NCBI GenBank assembly: GCA_020627825.1
Contig: JAHDGD010000002.1
Location: 25,176 to 89,175, forward strand
Direction of reading: 5' to 3'
DNA: 64,000 bases
Origin: Saprospiraceae bacterium
GTDB lineage: Bacteria; Bacteroidota; Bacteroidia; Chitinophagales; Saprospiraceae
Shown here: positions 54,351-63,919 of the stretch, one piece after another
How positions within the stretch are numbered: position 1 is the first letter of the stretch
Layout of the letters: the number at the start of each line of letters is the position of its first letter
Position numbers and translations under genes: made by a program
The notes under the pieces: model-generated
What the model saw: only the letters and a program-made list of their open reading frames with translations
Database searches by the model: none
Told to the model about the DNA's origin: nothing

Positions 54351-55487
54351 ATGATAGAAAATATGAATGATGTTGTTATTATCGGTGCTGGTTTAGGAGG
54401 TTTGTGTTCTGCTATTCATTTAGCTAAAAGCGGTTGTAAAGTAATACTGTTTGAAAAGCAAGTTTTACCTAGACACAAAGTATGTGGTGAGTATATTTCA
54501 AATGAAATTCGTCCTTATCTTATCTCTTTGGGGTTAAACCCCAAAACGCTCAACTGTACTGAAATAAGCAACTTTACATTATATGGCCAAAAAGGCAAAC
54601 CCATAAAACACAACCTTAAAATGGGTGGTTTTGGTGTCTCTAGGTACGCTTTAGATTATGCATTATTAAAAATAGCTAAAGTTGAGGGAGTACAATTTAT
54701 TAATGAAGAAGTTATTGAAATAGCAGAAAAGAATTATGTGGAAGTGAAAACAAAAAAAGGCCATACTTTTAATGGTAAAATATGTATTTCCGCAGCTGGT
54801 AAAAGATCTAAAATTGACACCAAATTAAGCAGGAATTTCATGAACAATAGAACCGATTGGATAGGGGTAAAAGCACACTATAAAGGAAAATGGAATAACG
54901 AAGATGTCGCCCTTTTTCAGTTTGACGGAGGTTATTGTGGTATTTCTAAAGTTGAATCTGATAACATAAATGTTTGTTATTTGGCAAATGTAAAGGAGTT
55001 TAAAAAATATAATGATTTCGATGCTTTTGAAAAACAAGTTATGTATGCAAATCCAGCTTTCAAAGCAACACTTAAAAAAATGAATAGAATTATGGACCGA
55101 AAAGTAATCAGTCAAATCTATTTTGGAAAAAAAGAAAAAGTTAAAGAAAATATTGGTTTTGTGGGAGATGCAGCAGGCATGATCTACCCACTAGCAGGAA
55201 ATGGAATGGCAATGGCTATTCACGCAGCAAAAATGTATAGTGAATTAATTATCAAATATTTAAATGGAAATATTTCCTTGCAAACAGCTCAAGATTCTTA
55301 TCAAAAACAATGGAATTCAAAGTTTCAATCTAGACTTGTAACAAGCTATCTTCTTCAGAACATTATGGGGCATCCTACCTTTTCAAGGATTGGTATAAAC
55401 GTACTCTCGTATTTTCCATTTCTTGTTGAAAATTTAATCGAAAGAACGCATGGCAAACCTATTTCTGCTTACAAAGAAATCGCATGA
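54351..55487 (+). CDS. FAD-dependent oxidoreductase (geranylgeranyl reductase/hydroxylase type) of the polyketide operon
   Basis: First gene of a six-gene operon. FAD motifs are VVIIGAGLGGLCSAIHLAKSG (10-30) and FVGDAAGMIYPLAGNGMAMA near residue 270, as in flavoprotein monooxygenases and geranylgeranyl reductases. RHKVCGEYIS is the family's conserved CGE loop. Beside a type III polyketide synthase and a methyltransferase, hydroxylation or reduction of a polyketide ring is likely, as for SrsC in Streptomyces phenolic lipid synthesis. The stop overlaps the methyltransferase start by 4 bases. Palindrome copy 7 lies within codons 59-65. Confidence 0.87.
   Translation: MIENMNDVVIIGAGLGGLCSAIHLAKSGCKVILFEKQVLPRHKVCGEYISNEIRPYLISLGLNPKTLNCTEISNFTLYGQKGKPIKHNLKMGGFGVSRYALDYALLKIAKVEGVQFINEEVIEIAEKNYVEVKTKKGHTFNGKICISAAGKRSKIDTKLSRNFMNNRTDWIGVKAHYKGKWNNEDVALFQFDGGYCGISKVESDNINVCYLANVKEFKKYNDFDAFEKQVMYANPAFKATLKKMNRIMDRKVISQIYFGKKEKVKENIGFVGDAAGMIYPLAGNGMAMAIHAAKMYSELIIKYLNGNISLQTAQDSYQKQWNSKFQSRLVTSYLLQNIMGHPTFSRIGINVLSYFPFLVENLIERTHGKPISAYKEIA
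54527..54545. repeat. Dispersed palindrome copy 7, within the oxidoreductase gene
   Basis: TTTGGGGTT-A-AACCCCAAA, 9-base arms with one central base, read in frame as GLNPK. It is a G/C variant of the family. Confidence 0.7.
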
Positions 55488-56227
55488 TTTTACCCAAAAT
55501 TGAAAATATTAATAAAAGGTCCACGCAAAAAGAATTATTGGATGAACAGAGCTTCTCTTTATCTGAAATTGATGTGATTTATGAAAATATAAATAAAATA
55601 AATCAATGGCTTGGCGGAGATGTACCTACTATTAAAGAAGTTAGAAAAAAAATATCGAGCTTTTCTTCTCATAAAATTATAATTGTTGATGTCGGTTCAG
55701 GAGGAGGAGGAATGTGCAGAGCACTTTCAAAAGCATTACAGAAAATAGACAAAGAAATAGAGATAATAGGCGTAGACATTAACGATGATGCGATTGCTAT
55801 TGCACGAAAGAAATCACAAAAGTTTAATAATATTAAATATCAAAAAATAGATGTTTTTAGCGATGATATTTTTAGTCTTAAACCCGATATAATTATCTCA
55901 ACATTAACCTTACATCATTTTTCAGATAAAGAAATAGTAGATTTTTTATCACATGTTTTAAAACTTAAACATGTTTCTATTATAATAAACGATTTACATC
56001 GATCCAAAATCGCATTTATTCTATTTAAAATGATATCTTTTATATTTGGAATGCATGAGGTAAATAAGTATGACGGATTATTGTCTATCTTACGATCATT
56101 TAAAAGATCAGACTTAAAAAGATTCGAAACACAATTAACACAAAAAAATAGTCCTCATTTGAAAAGCACAATAAAGTGGAAATGGGCTTTTCGATGGATT
56201 TGGAAATTAGAAAAATATGAGCGTTAA
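55484..56227 (+). CDS. SAM-dependent methyltransferase of the polyketide operon
   Basis: A class I methyltransferase: motif I VDVGSGGGGMCRALS (about 67-81), acidic post-I IIGVDINDDAIAIA, motif II-like IIISTLTLHHFSD and a variable hydrophobic C-terminal cap. By its place next to the polyketide synthase (11-base overlap) it probably methylates the aromatic product, like SrsB or BpsB in phenolic lipid pathways. The methyl acceptor is not shown by the sequence. Confidence 0.88.
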   Translation: MILPKIENINKRSTQKELLDEQSFSLSEIDVIYENINKINQWLGGDVPTIKEVRKKISSFSSHKIIIVDVGSGGGGMCRALSKALQKIDKEIEIIGVDINDDAIAIARKKSQKFNNIKYQKIDVFSDDIFSLKPDIIISTLTLHHFSDKEIVDFLSHVLKLKHVSIIINDLHRSKIAFILFKMISFIFGMHEVNKYDGLLSILRSFKRSDLKRFETQLTQKNSPHLKSTIKWKWAFRWIWKLEKYER

Positions 56228-57269
56228 AATACACACAGTAGCAAAAGCATTACCACAATATTCAAGACCTACTGAAGAAATATTACCATTTTTGGATGTT
56301 TGGTTGCATGGTCAAGAAGAAAGATTTCAGAGGAAAGTACGTAAGATTTTTGAAAATGCGGCTGTCGATAAAAGATATTCCATTATGTCCGCGGAGGAAG
56401 TATTTACGCACACTTCCTTTGAGGATAAGAATAAAATTTACTCAAGAGAGGTTCGAAAACTTGGAAAAGAAGTTTTAGAAAAAGCATTACAGAAAAGTGG
56501 ATGGGAACCGAAATCAATTGATTATATCATTACAGTAAGCTGCACTGGTATCATGATCCCTTCACTAGATGCTTATATCATAAATGACCTAGGATTACGT
56601 CAAGATATTGTACGATTACCTGTTACTGAAATGGGATGTGCTGCTGGTGTGTCAGGTACCATTTATGCTAAGAATTTTCTTAAAGCAAATCCGGGAAAAA
56701 GAGCTGCTGTGATTGCTATTGAATCGCCTACAGCGACATTCCAGCATACTGATTACAGTATGGTCAATGTTGTCAGTGCTGCTATTTTTGGAGATGGTGC
56801 AGCATGTTTATTAATGAGTAGTAAAGAGGAAGATCAAGGACCTGAAATTGTAGACGAAGCCATGTATCATTTTTATGATGCGACTACGATGATGGGATTT
56901 TCCCTAAGAAATAGTGGTCTTCAAATGATTCTAGATAAAGAAGTACCAGATAAAATAAAAGCTCATTTTCCTTACATAATTAATCCATTTCTAGAAAAAA
57001 ATAATATTGAAATAAAAGATGTAAACCATTTGATTTTCCATCCAGGAGGTAAAAAGATTGTAATGACTGTAGAAGAATTATTTGGAGCTTTGGGTAAAAA
57101 CATAAACGACACAAAAGAGGTATTGAGATTATATGGAAACATGTCAAGTGCAACTGTTTTGTATGTATTGGAACGATTCATGGAAAGAGAAATTCCAAAA
57201 GGAGAATATGGTTTAATGTTAAGTTTCGGTCCTGGATTTAGTGCGCAAAGAGTTTTATTAAAATGGTAA
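56217..57269 (+). CDS. Type III polyketide synthase (chalcone synthase-like)
   Basis: A 350-residue homodimeric condensing enzyme with the full Cys-His-Asn triad: Cys141 in TEMGCAAGVSG, His275 in LIFHPGGKKI and Asn308 in LYGNMSSATV. It extends an acyl starter with malonyl-CoA and cyclises it to a resorcinol or pyrone. The family tail SFGPGFSAQRVLL is present. The neighbours (methyltransferase, flavoprotein, FabL-, FabZ- and KS-like proteins) suggest a long or unusual acyl starter made in the same operon. The product is unknown. Confidence 0.93.
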   Translation: MSVKIHTVAKALPQYSRPTEEILPFLDVWLHGQEERFQRKVRKIFENAAVDKRYSIMSAEEVFTHTSFEDKNKIYSREVRKLGKEVLEKALQKSGWEPKSIDYIITVSCTGIMIPSLDAYIINDLGLRQDIVRLPVTEMGCAAGVSGTIYAKNFLKANPGKRAAVIAIESPTATFQHTDYSMVNVVSAAIFGDGAACLLMSSKEEDQGPEIVDEAMYHFYDATTMMGFSLRNSGLQMILDKEVPDKIKAHFPYIINPFLEKNNIEIKDVNHLIFHPGGKKIVMTVEELFGALGKNINDTKEVLRLYGNMSSATVLYVLERFMEREIPKGEYGLMLSFGPGFSAQRVLLKW

Positions 57270-58051
57270 AGGACAGTACAGAATTTGCTGGCAAGTGGGG
57301 GATTATTCTTGGTGGAAGCTCAGGTCTTGGTCTTGCTAGCGCAAAAAAGCTTGCAAAACATGGCATGAATCTTATTCTGATTCATAGAGATCGTAAGTCA
57401 GACATGAATAAAATACAAGATGTATTCATGGAATTACGGAAATTCGTACGTGTAGAAAGTTTCAATACAGATGCGTTGAATAGCGAGAAAATGCAACGAA
57501 TAATAGAAGATATTAAGGAAATTACTGGAAAGAACACCATCTATTTATTATTGCATTCCATTGCAAAAGGAAACTTAAAGAAGAGTATTGGTGAACACGC
57601 ACTACAAACAAGTGACTTTAATCTTACGATTGATGCTATGGGTGTAAATTATTATACATGGGTAAAACACATCTTACAAAATGGCTTATTTAGTAATAAA
57701 GCAAGAGCTATTGCATTTACCAGCGAAGGTAGTTCCAAAGTTCATGAATATTATGCTGCTGTTTCAGCTGCTAAATCGGCTTTAGAATCAATCTCAAGAT
57801 CATTAGCATTAGAATTAGCCCCTTTTGGTATAACATCGAATTGCATAATGGCTGGCACTTGCGATACTAAGGCATTCAGAGCAATTCCCAATAGTGAAGA
57901 ATTAGAAATGTGGAGTATCAAAAGAAATCCATATAATCGATTGACTTTACCAAGTGAAGTAGCAGATGCTTTATACTTGTTATGTAAAAAAGAAGCAGAT
58001 TGGATAAATGGTGTTGTATTAAAAGTAAATGGGGGAGAACATCTTAGATAA
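57263..58051 (+). CDS. FabL-like enoyl-ACP reductase (SDR)
   Basis: An SDR with GIILGGSSGLGLASAKKLAKHG and the spaced catalytic pair Y-x6-K in EYYAAVSAAKSALES, the signature of FabI/FabL enoyl reductases rather than the Y-x3-K of ketoreductases. The C-terminal IPNSEELEMWSIKRNPYNRL and LKVNGGEHL resemble Bacillus FabL. It would reduce a trans-2-enoyl thioester in the starter-supplying part of the pathway. It overlaps the PKS gene by 7 bases and shares one base with the dehydratase gene. Confidence 0.85.
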   Translation: MVKDSTEFAGKWGIILGGSSGLGLASAKKLAKHGMNLILIHRDRKSDMNKIQDVFMELRKFVRVESFNTDALNSEKMQRIIEDIKEITGKNTIYLLLHSIAKGNLKKSIGEHALQTSDFNLTIDAMGVNYYTWVKHILQNGLFSNKARAIAFTSEGSSKVHEYYAAVSAAKSALESISRSLALELAPFGITSNCIMAGTCDTKAFRAIPNSEELEMWSIKRNPYNRLTLPSEVADALYLLCKKEADWINGVVLKVNGGEHLR

Positions 58052-58476
58052 TGCAATGGATTAAAGACATATTACCTTATGGGAGCGATTTTCTATTTGT
58101 AGATGATATACTTTTCGTTGACGAAAATAGTATCAAAGGTACATACACGTTCAATAAAAACCTCACCTTTTACCAACACCATTTTATAGAAAATCCCGTA
58201 ACACCTGGTGTGATATTAACGGAATGTGCAGCACAAATATCTCTGGCTTGTCTAGGAATATACCTATTGGGTAAAACGTATGATTATTCAAATTTCAAAT
58301 TTGGAATGAGTTCGTCAAACATAGAATACATCAAGCCTGTTTTTCCTGGTGAAAAGGTAACAGTAATAGCTGAAAAGCTATACTTTAGGTTTAATAAATT
58401 GAAGTGTACATTCAAGATGTTAAATGAAAATACTGACGTAGTTTGTTCAGGTGAAATTGCAGGAATGATGAAATAA
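58051..58476 (+). CDS. FabZ-like 3-hydroxyacyl-ACP dehydratase
   Basis: A 141-residue hot-dog protein. The FabZ core is recognisable: LPYGSDFLFVDDIL, the catalytic His in YQHHFIENPVTPGVIL (in place of FxGHFP) and the Glu in LTECAAQIS. It removes water from 3-hydroxyacyl thioesters. It lies between the enoyl reductase (1-base overlap) and the ketosynthase (6-base gap), so reductase, dehydratase and ketosynthase form a mini fatty-acid cycle without their own ketoreductase or ACP. Confidence 0.87.
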   Translation: MQWIKDILPYGSDFLFVDDILFVDENSIKGTYTFNKNLTFYQHHFIENPVTPGVILTECAAQISLACLGIYLLGKTYDYSNFKFGMSSSNIEYIKPVFPGEKVTVIAEKLYFRFNKLKCTFKMLNENTDVVCSGEIAGMMK

Positions 58477-58482
58477 AGTAAA

Positions 58483-59748
58483 ATGAATAAAAGAAGAGTT
58501 GTCGTAACAGGAATGGGGGTCGTGGCCCCAAATGGAATTGGACTTGAAGATTTTCATATGGCGCAATGTGATGGCAGATCAGGCATTCGATTCATTCCAG
58601 AATTGGAAGCTTTAAAATTTTCATGTCAAGTAGCAGGAATCCCACCTTTAAAGCAGGAAACTCTAGATCAATATATGTCAGCGTTGGACCAGCGGCTGAT
58701 AGCTGCTAAAAGTATACGGTATGGAATTATTGCGGGTATGATGGCATGGGAAGATGCTGGATTGAATACGGAAGTAGTAAAAAGAGATCGTGAAACAGGG
58801 ATTATTTTTGGAGCTGGAATAAGTGGAGTTGATACTTTTCGTGAAGCTATTTACAAAGTAGATGATCAACAAGTGAGAAGGCTTGGAAGTACAATTGTAA
58901 TCAATACAATGGCGAGTGGTATAAGTGCATTTTTGAGTGGAAAAATTGGCGCTGGCAATCAGGTAACTACTAATAGTTCTGCTTGTGTAACAGGGACCGA
59001 AAGTATTGGACTAGCTTATCAAAGAATTGCACACGGTTACGCTACAAAAATGTTGGCAGGTAGTACTAGTGAGGAAGGACCATATATATGGGGCGGTTTT
59101 GATTCTATGAGAATCATGAACAGAACTAGTAATGATTGTCCTTCTAAAGCATCAAGACCTTTAAGCTCTTCAGCAAAGGGCTTTGTTCCGGGCAGTGGAG
59201 CAGGAGCTTTGGTTCTTGAAGACTACGAAAGCGCTGTTAGAAGAGGTGCAAAGATTTATGCAGAAATTATAGGAGAATATACAAATTCAGGTGGTCATCA
59301 AAACGGCGGGTCTATGACTGCACCCAATGGTGAAGCTGTTCAAGAATGCATTCTTAACACACTAGATTCAGCAGGGATAGAAAGCAATAAAATCAAGTAT
59401 ATAAATGGACACTTAACAGCTACAACAAAGGATGGGTTTGAAATTGCGAATTGGAAACAAGCATTGAATGTTAGTGCGTCTGACTTCCCTTACATCAACA
59501 GCACTAAATCAACTATTGGGCACTGTTTAAGTGCAAGTGGATCAATTGAAGCTGTGTCAACTCTTTTGCAAATGCATCATGACGTCATTTATCCTTCTAT
59601 AAATTGCGAAGATTTACATGATGAAGTAATCAAAGAAATCTCACCTTCCCGAGTAAATAGAAAACTATTCAAAACGTCTATCCCCGTTGCAATTTCGGCC
59701 AGCTTTGGTTTTGGTGACGTAAATGGTTGTTTATTATTTAAAAAATAA
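58483..59748 (+). CDS. Beta-ketoacyl-ACP synthase (KAS I/II family) of the polyketide operon
   Basis: 421 residues with the complete triad Cys168 (NSSACVTGTESIG), His310 and His347 (STIGHCLSASG), plus Lys342. The first-His motif is NGHLT instead of the usual NAHGT. N-terminal RRVVVTGMGVVAPNG and C-terminal ASFGFGDVNGCLLF are typical. It condenses an acyl thioester with malonyl-ACP, so it needs an ACP and FabD from elsewhere. It is last in the operon. Confidence 0.92.
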   Translation: MNKRRVVVTGMGVVAPNGIGLEDFHMAQCDGRSGIRFIPELEALKFSCQVAGIPPLKQETLDQYMSALDQRLIAAKSIRYGIIAGMMAWEDAGLNTEVVKRDRETGIIFGAGISGVDTFREAIYKVDDQQVRRLGSTIVINTMASGISAFLSGKIGAGNQVTTNSSACVTGTESIGLAYQRIAHGYATKMLAGSTSEEGPYIWGGFDSMRIMNRTSNDCPSKASRPLSSSAKGFVPGSGAGALVLEDYESAVRRGAKIYAEIIGEYTNSGGHQNGGSMTAPNGEAVQECILNTLDSAGIESNKIKYINGHLTATTKDGFEIANWKQALNVSASDFPYINSTKSTIGHCLSASGSIEAVSTLLQMHHDVIYPSINCEDLHDEVIKEISPSRVNRKLFKTSIPVAISASFGFGDVNGCLLFKK

Positions 59749-59854
59749 AATCTTAAGCTCACCTAAGTATTGGCTTAACCATTATTTCACCCTATTGGGT
59801 GTACATTCAAAAATCAACAGCTTGTATTTTTACCACTATAAATTAAGTTGTATA

Positions 59855-62800
59855 ATGAATGTAAACGTATTCTTTATTATTGCCATGTTTTTCATTGGAT
59901 TAAACTCAAGTTCTGCACAAGATCGATTTTGGGTAGGCAATTCTGGAAATTGGAATGATACTTCGCATTGGTCATTAACATCAGGAGGTGCAGGTGGTGC
60001 ATCTATTCCTACTTCTAATAATAATGCTATTTTCGATTCGAATAGTTTTTCAACAATGAGTAGTGTCACACTTGATAACAACGAACATTATTGCCTTAAT
60101 CTAGATTTCTCAGGCATTGATGAGCAAGTTGATATAATCTCCAGTTCATTAACTTCTTCTGATATTTTGGTAAGTGGGGACCTTATGGGAAATAGTCTTC
60201 TGGACGCACAATCCACTTTTAATTATGACATTATTTTAGTAGGTAATGGAACAAAAAATATTTTTCCTTCATCAACTTCTTGGCCTCGTCTATATATTAA
60301 CAACAATAATATAGTTGTTGAGTTAATGGGCAATATCGAGGCATATAGACTTGAATTGCTAAATGGTACTTTTGATTCTAATGAAAAAAATCTAATAGTT
60401 GATTTTTGTTACCTACGTGATAATGGGCACTCGTTTGCAAATTTTTCAAATTCCATGATAACTTCAGAAATTTTTTCAAATGAACTAGATCGCACTTCTC
60501 TAACAATGACTGGTTCAGAAATTACAACATCTTCTATGTCTTTCGGAGCTGATGCTGATTTTGAAGAAGTTAATATTCAGCCTGGTCCTATTTATCAAAC
60601 GATAAATGCCTTAAATAATATAAATGGTTCTGTAAATACCTTAAACTTATTTAATACAGACGATTTGTCAATTTCCAATTTGATCATTATAAATCAGACA
60701 TTAAATATTGAAAAGGGGTCTTTTATACAGTTAAACTTTGGAGCTCACTTAGATATAAATGGAACAATCAACCAAATAGGAACTTGTCAATTTACTTCTA
60801 TTCAAGGATCAAGTTCTTCAAGTCTTGGAACAATAGATTTATCAAGCAGTCAAAGCTTAAATGAGCTCATCTTGTCAAATTTAACATCAATCGGTGCAGG
60901 GCAATTCACAGCAACAAACAGTCTTGATAATGGTAACGTTACAGGAGTACAATTTACAACAGGAACCATAAATGATATATATTGGATAGGAGGGACTGGA
61001 GATTTTGATGATCTATCTCACTTTTCATCATCAAGTGGAGGTCCAGCAAATCTGAGTTGCTTACCAAGTGCATATGATAATGTAATTTTCGACTCCAATT
61101 CGGGCTTAAACTCAAGTTCAGTCATAAATTTTCCTGTAGGACTATATTTGGTTCATGATTTACATTTTATAGATCCTTTTCTTTCGTGCATTTTCACTTC
61201 TACAGGTACTACAATTAACAATAAGCTTGAAGTTTTTATATACGGAGATCTTATTTTATCAAATAATGTAACATTTGATCATACAGATAATAGGACTTGG
61301 CTATGGAATGTCCCTAATGAGGGTAATCATATTATCGATACGAAAGAAATCGATATTTTTAATCTTATAGCAAAAAAAGAAAATTCAACAATTGAATTAC
61401 TGTCAACTATAGTAGCTTCTAATGAGATAAAAGTTACTCACGCTAACCTCATCACAAATGGTCACGATATTTCTTGTTTATCTTTCAATGCAAAAGGAAC
61501 TTGTACGGAAAATTGTATTCCATCTACTTTAGATTTTGGTGGATCTATCATTGAATGTCAGAATTTCAATTCTACTCAAAATGATGGTTTACTTACTATC
61601 ATGGGTGATTTTAAATTATTGACGAGCTCAGCAAGGATAGGACAAGAGAATATGGATACTGTAGTATTGTACGATCATCCAGAAAATATACTTCCTCCAT
61701 CAATTGAAACAGATGGAGTTATTGACGAATTAATAATTGATACCGAATTAGAAGCTGAAATAAGAGATGACATTATTATTCAAGGAAATTTGACAATAGC
61801 CCAAACAAATGGACTATTATTATCTCCTTTTACAACGAATAGTACAATGAACATCATGGGAAATTTCATACTTAATAATTCATCTATTTGTGGTGACTTA
61901 TTAATTATAAACAATACAAAATCCTTTGATTATACTATTGATAAAGCAAGTGGTTTATTTACCGTCGAAAACTGTTTGATTACAAATGTAAAAACAGCAG
62001 GTAACGCAATATTTGAAGCCCTAAATAGTATCGTCTTAGTTACTGCCAATGAATGGGACAATATAACAGCCCCTACATCCATCAATTATTATTGGATTGG
62101 CGGTTCAGGTCATTGGGATGACCCATCAAATTGGTCAAATTCTTCAGGAGGATCTCCTAATACTTCTGGTTGTTTACCTACACTTAAAGACAATGTAATA
62201 TTTGATAACTCGAGCTTTACTGCTAACAATTCATTTGTCTCTATTCCCTCTAATTTTACTGCTGCTTCAAACGTTTTGTTTTGGAATGCGACAAATTATT
62301 CAAATGTTGAATTGAGATTCTTGGGTAATCAAAACTCTGATATCAATATTTTTAGTGGTTTCTACCTAAATGATAATATGAATATAGTTCCAGGTACAGG
62401 AAATTCAATAAACGTTTTAGGAACAGATGTAGAATTTGATTCGCGCGGAAAATCACTACCTAATATCAAGATAAACGATGCAACTATTTCATTACTTTCT
62501 CCTCTTTCATGTCATGATTTCAATATTAATAAAGGAACTCTTTTTACAAATAATTTTGACATTACAACATCTGGTAGTTTCACCATTACGCCTTCTAATT
62601 TATCTAACTCTATCGTATTAGAATTTGGTTCAAGTACATTAGATATTGCAGAATCTTTCGATTTATTTGGTTCTCAACCTGATCAAGTGGAATACAATGC
62701 GGAAATGGCTACAATAATTTGTGGATCATCTATTGATATACAAGATGGAAATATAAAAGAACTAAAATTTACGAATGACATTATCATTCCTATACTCAAA

Positions 62801-63919
62801 AAAGAACATTATATCCAAAGACTAGTTTTAGCAGGTGAACAACATGTAGACGTAGGGTTTATGAATATTTCGACAGGGCAATTAACAGTTGATAAATTAG
62901 TTTTTGAACATCCTAATGCTGGATTAAAAATTAAAGATACAGATGGCATTACAGTGAACGATTCAATAATCTCTAATTATTCTACAGCATTTCTTATGGG
63001 TGAAGGTGGAATAAAAAAAGTACAATTATCCAAAAATTTATGTGTTAATGACCCTTTGACATTTTCCAACTTAGTAATTGAAGGAGGACGCATTAATGCT
63101 CCATCAAGTATAGATGCAGGAGGAAACACTGGTATTGATTTTAACACCTATGTAGATCAAGGAAACTTGTATTGGATAGGAGGGACTGGCACATGGGATG
63201 ATGAAGAAAACTGGTCATTCGGTTCAGGTGCATGTCCAGCCGGAACAGGGGCTATTTCAATTTATGATACGTTAATTTTTGATGATAATAGTTTTGCTGA
63301 AGGACAACAAGAGATCTTTTTTCCAGGAAATCGAACTGCTGAAACGATGCTATTTAAAAATGCAAATCAAGAAGCTATACTAAATCTACCATTTCGATTT
63401 CGACCTGATCGAATCTATATAGATGGCGGTAAATTGAGGGTAAAAGACCTTAGTATTAATGGGAATCGTGAGTTACATGTTTATGAAGAGGTTCATATAA
63501 TCAACGGTGGTGAGTTGACTTTGGATACTGTGACAATGCAAACGGGTCTTGTGCCTTCTTTACTAGATGAATCCACTTTTAAAATAGATAGTGGTTGTAG
63601 TTTAAATGCCAATTTTTCAATTATCACAATCAATGGTCATGGAACAGGAGTAAATGAACCTACAGTTAATATTCATAATACAGCATCAGTAGAAGCAGAT
63701 GACAGTTTAATAAAGACCTTTCCGCCATTTAATGGAGAACCTCAAAATGACATGACTTTTAAGCTAAATAATTCGATCTGGAATAAATTTGTACTAGATA
63801 ATATCCAAGGAACCAATCAAATGATAATCCTAGATTCTGATTTAACAATAAATGATTTAAATCTAATTTTTGGTACTCTAAAAATTAAAGATGGAAATAT
63901 GATAACAATACTCGATTAA
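59855..63919 (+). CDS. Giant secreted repeat protein without sorting domain
   Basis: The 1354-residue protein has a signal peptide (VFFIIAMFFIGLNSSSAQ) and four repeat units, each opening with (Y/F)W(I/V)G-G-SG-WDD and ending its first part with NxIFDSNSF: openings at about DNA 59931, 60978, 62089 and 63169. The first three units are 350-370 residues long, but the last stops after about 250. Between the openings are beta-helix-like repeated short strands. No Cys-rich or T9SS sorting tail follows, unlike other proteins of this kind. I start at ATG 59855; the frame is open from 59723 but overlaps the ketosynthase gene. An identical 20-base repeat lies at 60980-60999 and 63170-63189. Confidence 0.82.
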   Translation: MNVNVFFIIAMFFIGLNSSSAQDRFWVGNSGNWNDTSHWSLTSGGAGGASIPTSNNNAIFDSNSFSTMSSVTLDNNEHYCLNLDFSGIDEQVDIISSSLTSSDILVSGDLMGNSLLDAQSTFNYDIILVGNGTKNIFPSSTSWPRLYINNNNIVVELMGNIEAYRLELLNGTFDSNEKNLIVDFCYLRDNGHSFANFSNSMITSEIFSNELDRTSLTMTGSEITTSSMSFGADADFEEVNIQPGPIYQTINALNNINGSVNTLNLFNTDDLSISNLIIINQTLNIEKGSFIQLNFGAHLDINGTINQIGTCQFTSIQGSSSSSLGTIDLSSSQSLNELILSNLTSIGAGQFTATNSLDNGNVTGVQFTTGTINDIYWIGGTGDFDDLSHFSSSSGGPANLSCLPSAYDNVIFDSNSGLNSSSVINFPVGLYLVHDLHFIDPFLSCIFTSTGTTINNKLEVFIYGDLILSNNVTFDHTDNRTWLWNVPNEGNHIIDTKEIDIFNLIAKKENSTIELLSTIVASNEIKVTHANLITNGHDISCLSFNAKGTCTENCIPSTLDFGGSIIECQNFNSTQNDGLLTIMGDFKLLTSSARIGQENMDTVVLYDHPENILPPSIETDGVIDELIIDTELEAEIRDDIIIQGNLTIAQTNGLLLSPFTTNSTMNIMGNFILNNSSICGDLLIINNTKSFDYTIDKASGLFTVENCLITNVKTAGNAIFEALNSIVLVTANEWDNITAPTSINYYWIGGSGHWDDPSNWSNSSGGSPNTSGCLPTLKDNVIFDNSSFTANNSFVSIPSNFTAASNVLFWNATNYSNVELRFLGNQNSDINIFSGFYLNDNMNIVPGTGNSINVLGTDVEFDSRGKSLPNIKINDATISLLSPLSCHDFNINKGTLFTNNFDITTSGSFTITPSNLSNSIVLEFGSSTLDIAESFDLFGSQPDQVEYNAEMATIICGSSIDIQDGNIKELKFTNDIIIPILKKEHYIQRLVLAGEQHVDVGFMNISTGQLTVDKLVFEHPNAGLKIKDTDGITVNDSIISNYSTAFLMGEGGIKKVQLSKNLCVNDPLTFSNLVIEGGRINAPSSIDAGGNTGIDFNTYVDQGNLYWIGGTGTWDDEENWSFGSGACPAGTGAISIYDTLIFDDNSFAEGQQEIFFPGNRTAETMLFKNANQEAILNLPFRFRPDRIYIDGGKLRVKDLSINGNRELHVYEEVHIINGGELTLDTVTMQTGLVPSLLDESTFKIDSGCSLNANFSIITINGHGTGVNEPTVNIHNTASVEADDSLIKTFPPFNGEPQNDMTFKLNNSIWNKFVLDNIQGTNQMIILDSDLTINDLNLIFGTLKIKDGNMITILD

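Noticed and set aside
58512..58532. GGGG...CCCC inverted repeat at the start of the ketosynthase gene
   Set aside because: Only four to five base pairs, and it encodes the normal TGMGVVAPNG of ketosynthases, so it is not counted as a palindrome family member.
59786..59803. CACCC-TATT-GGGTG hairpin after the ketosynthase gene
   Set aside because: Only five base pairs and no T tract; not enough to call a terminator.
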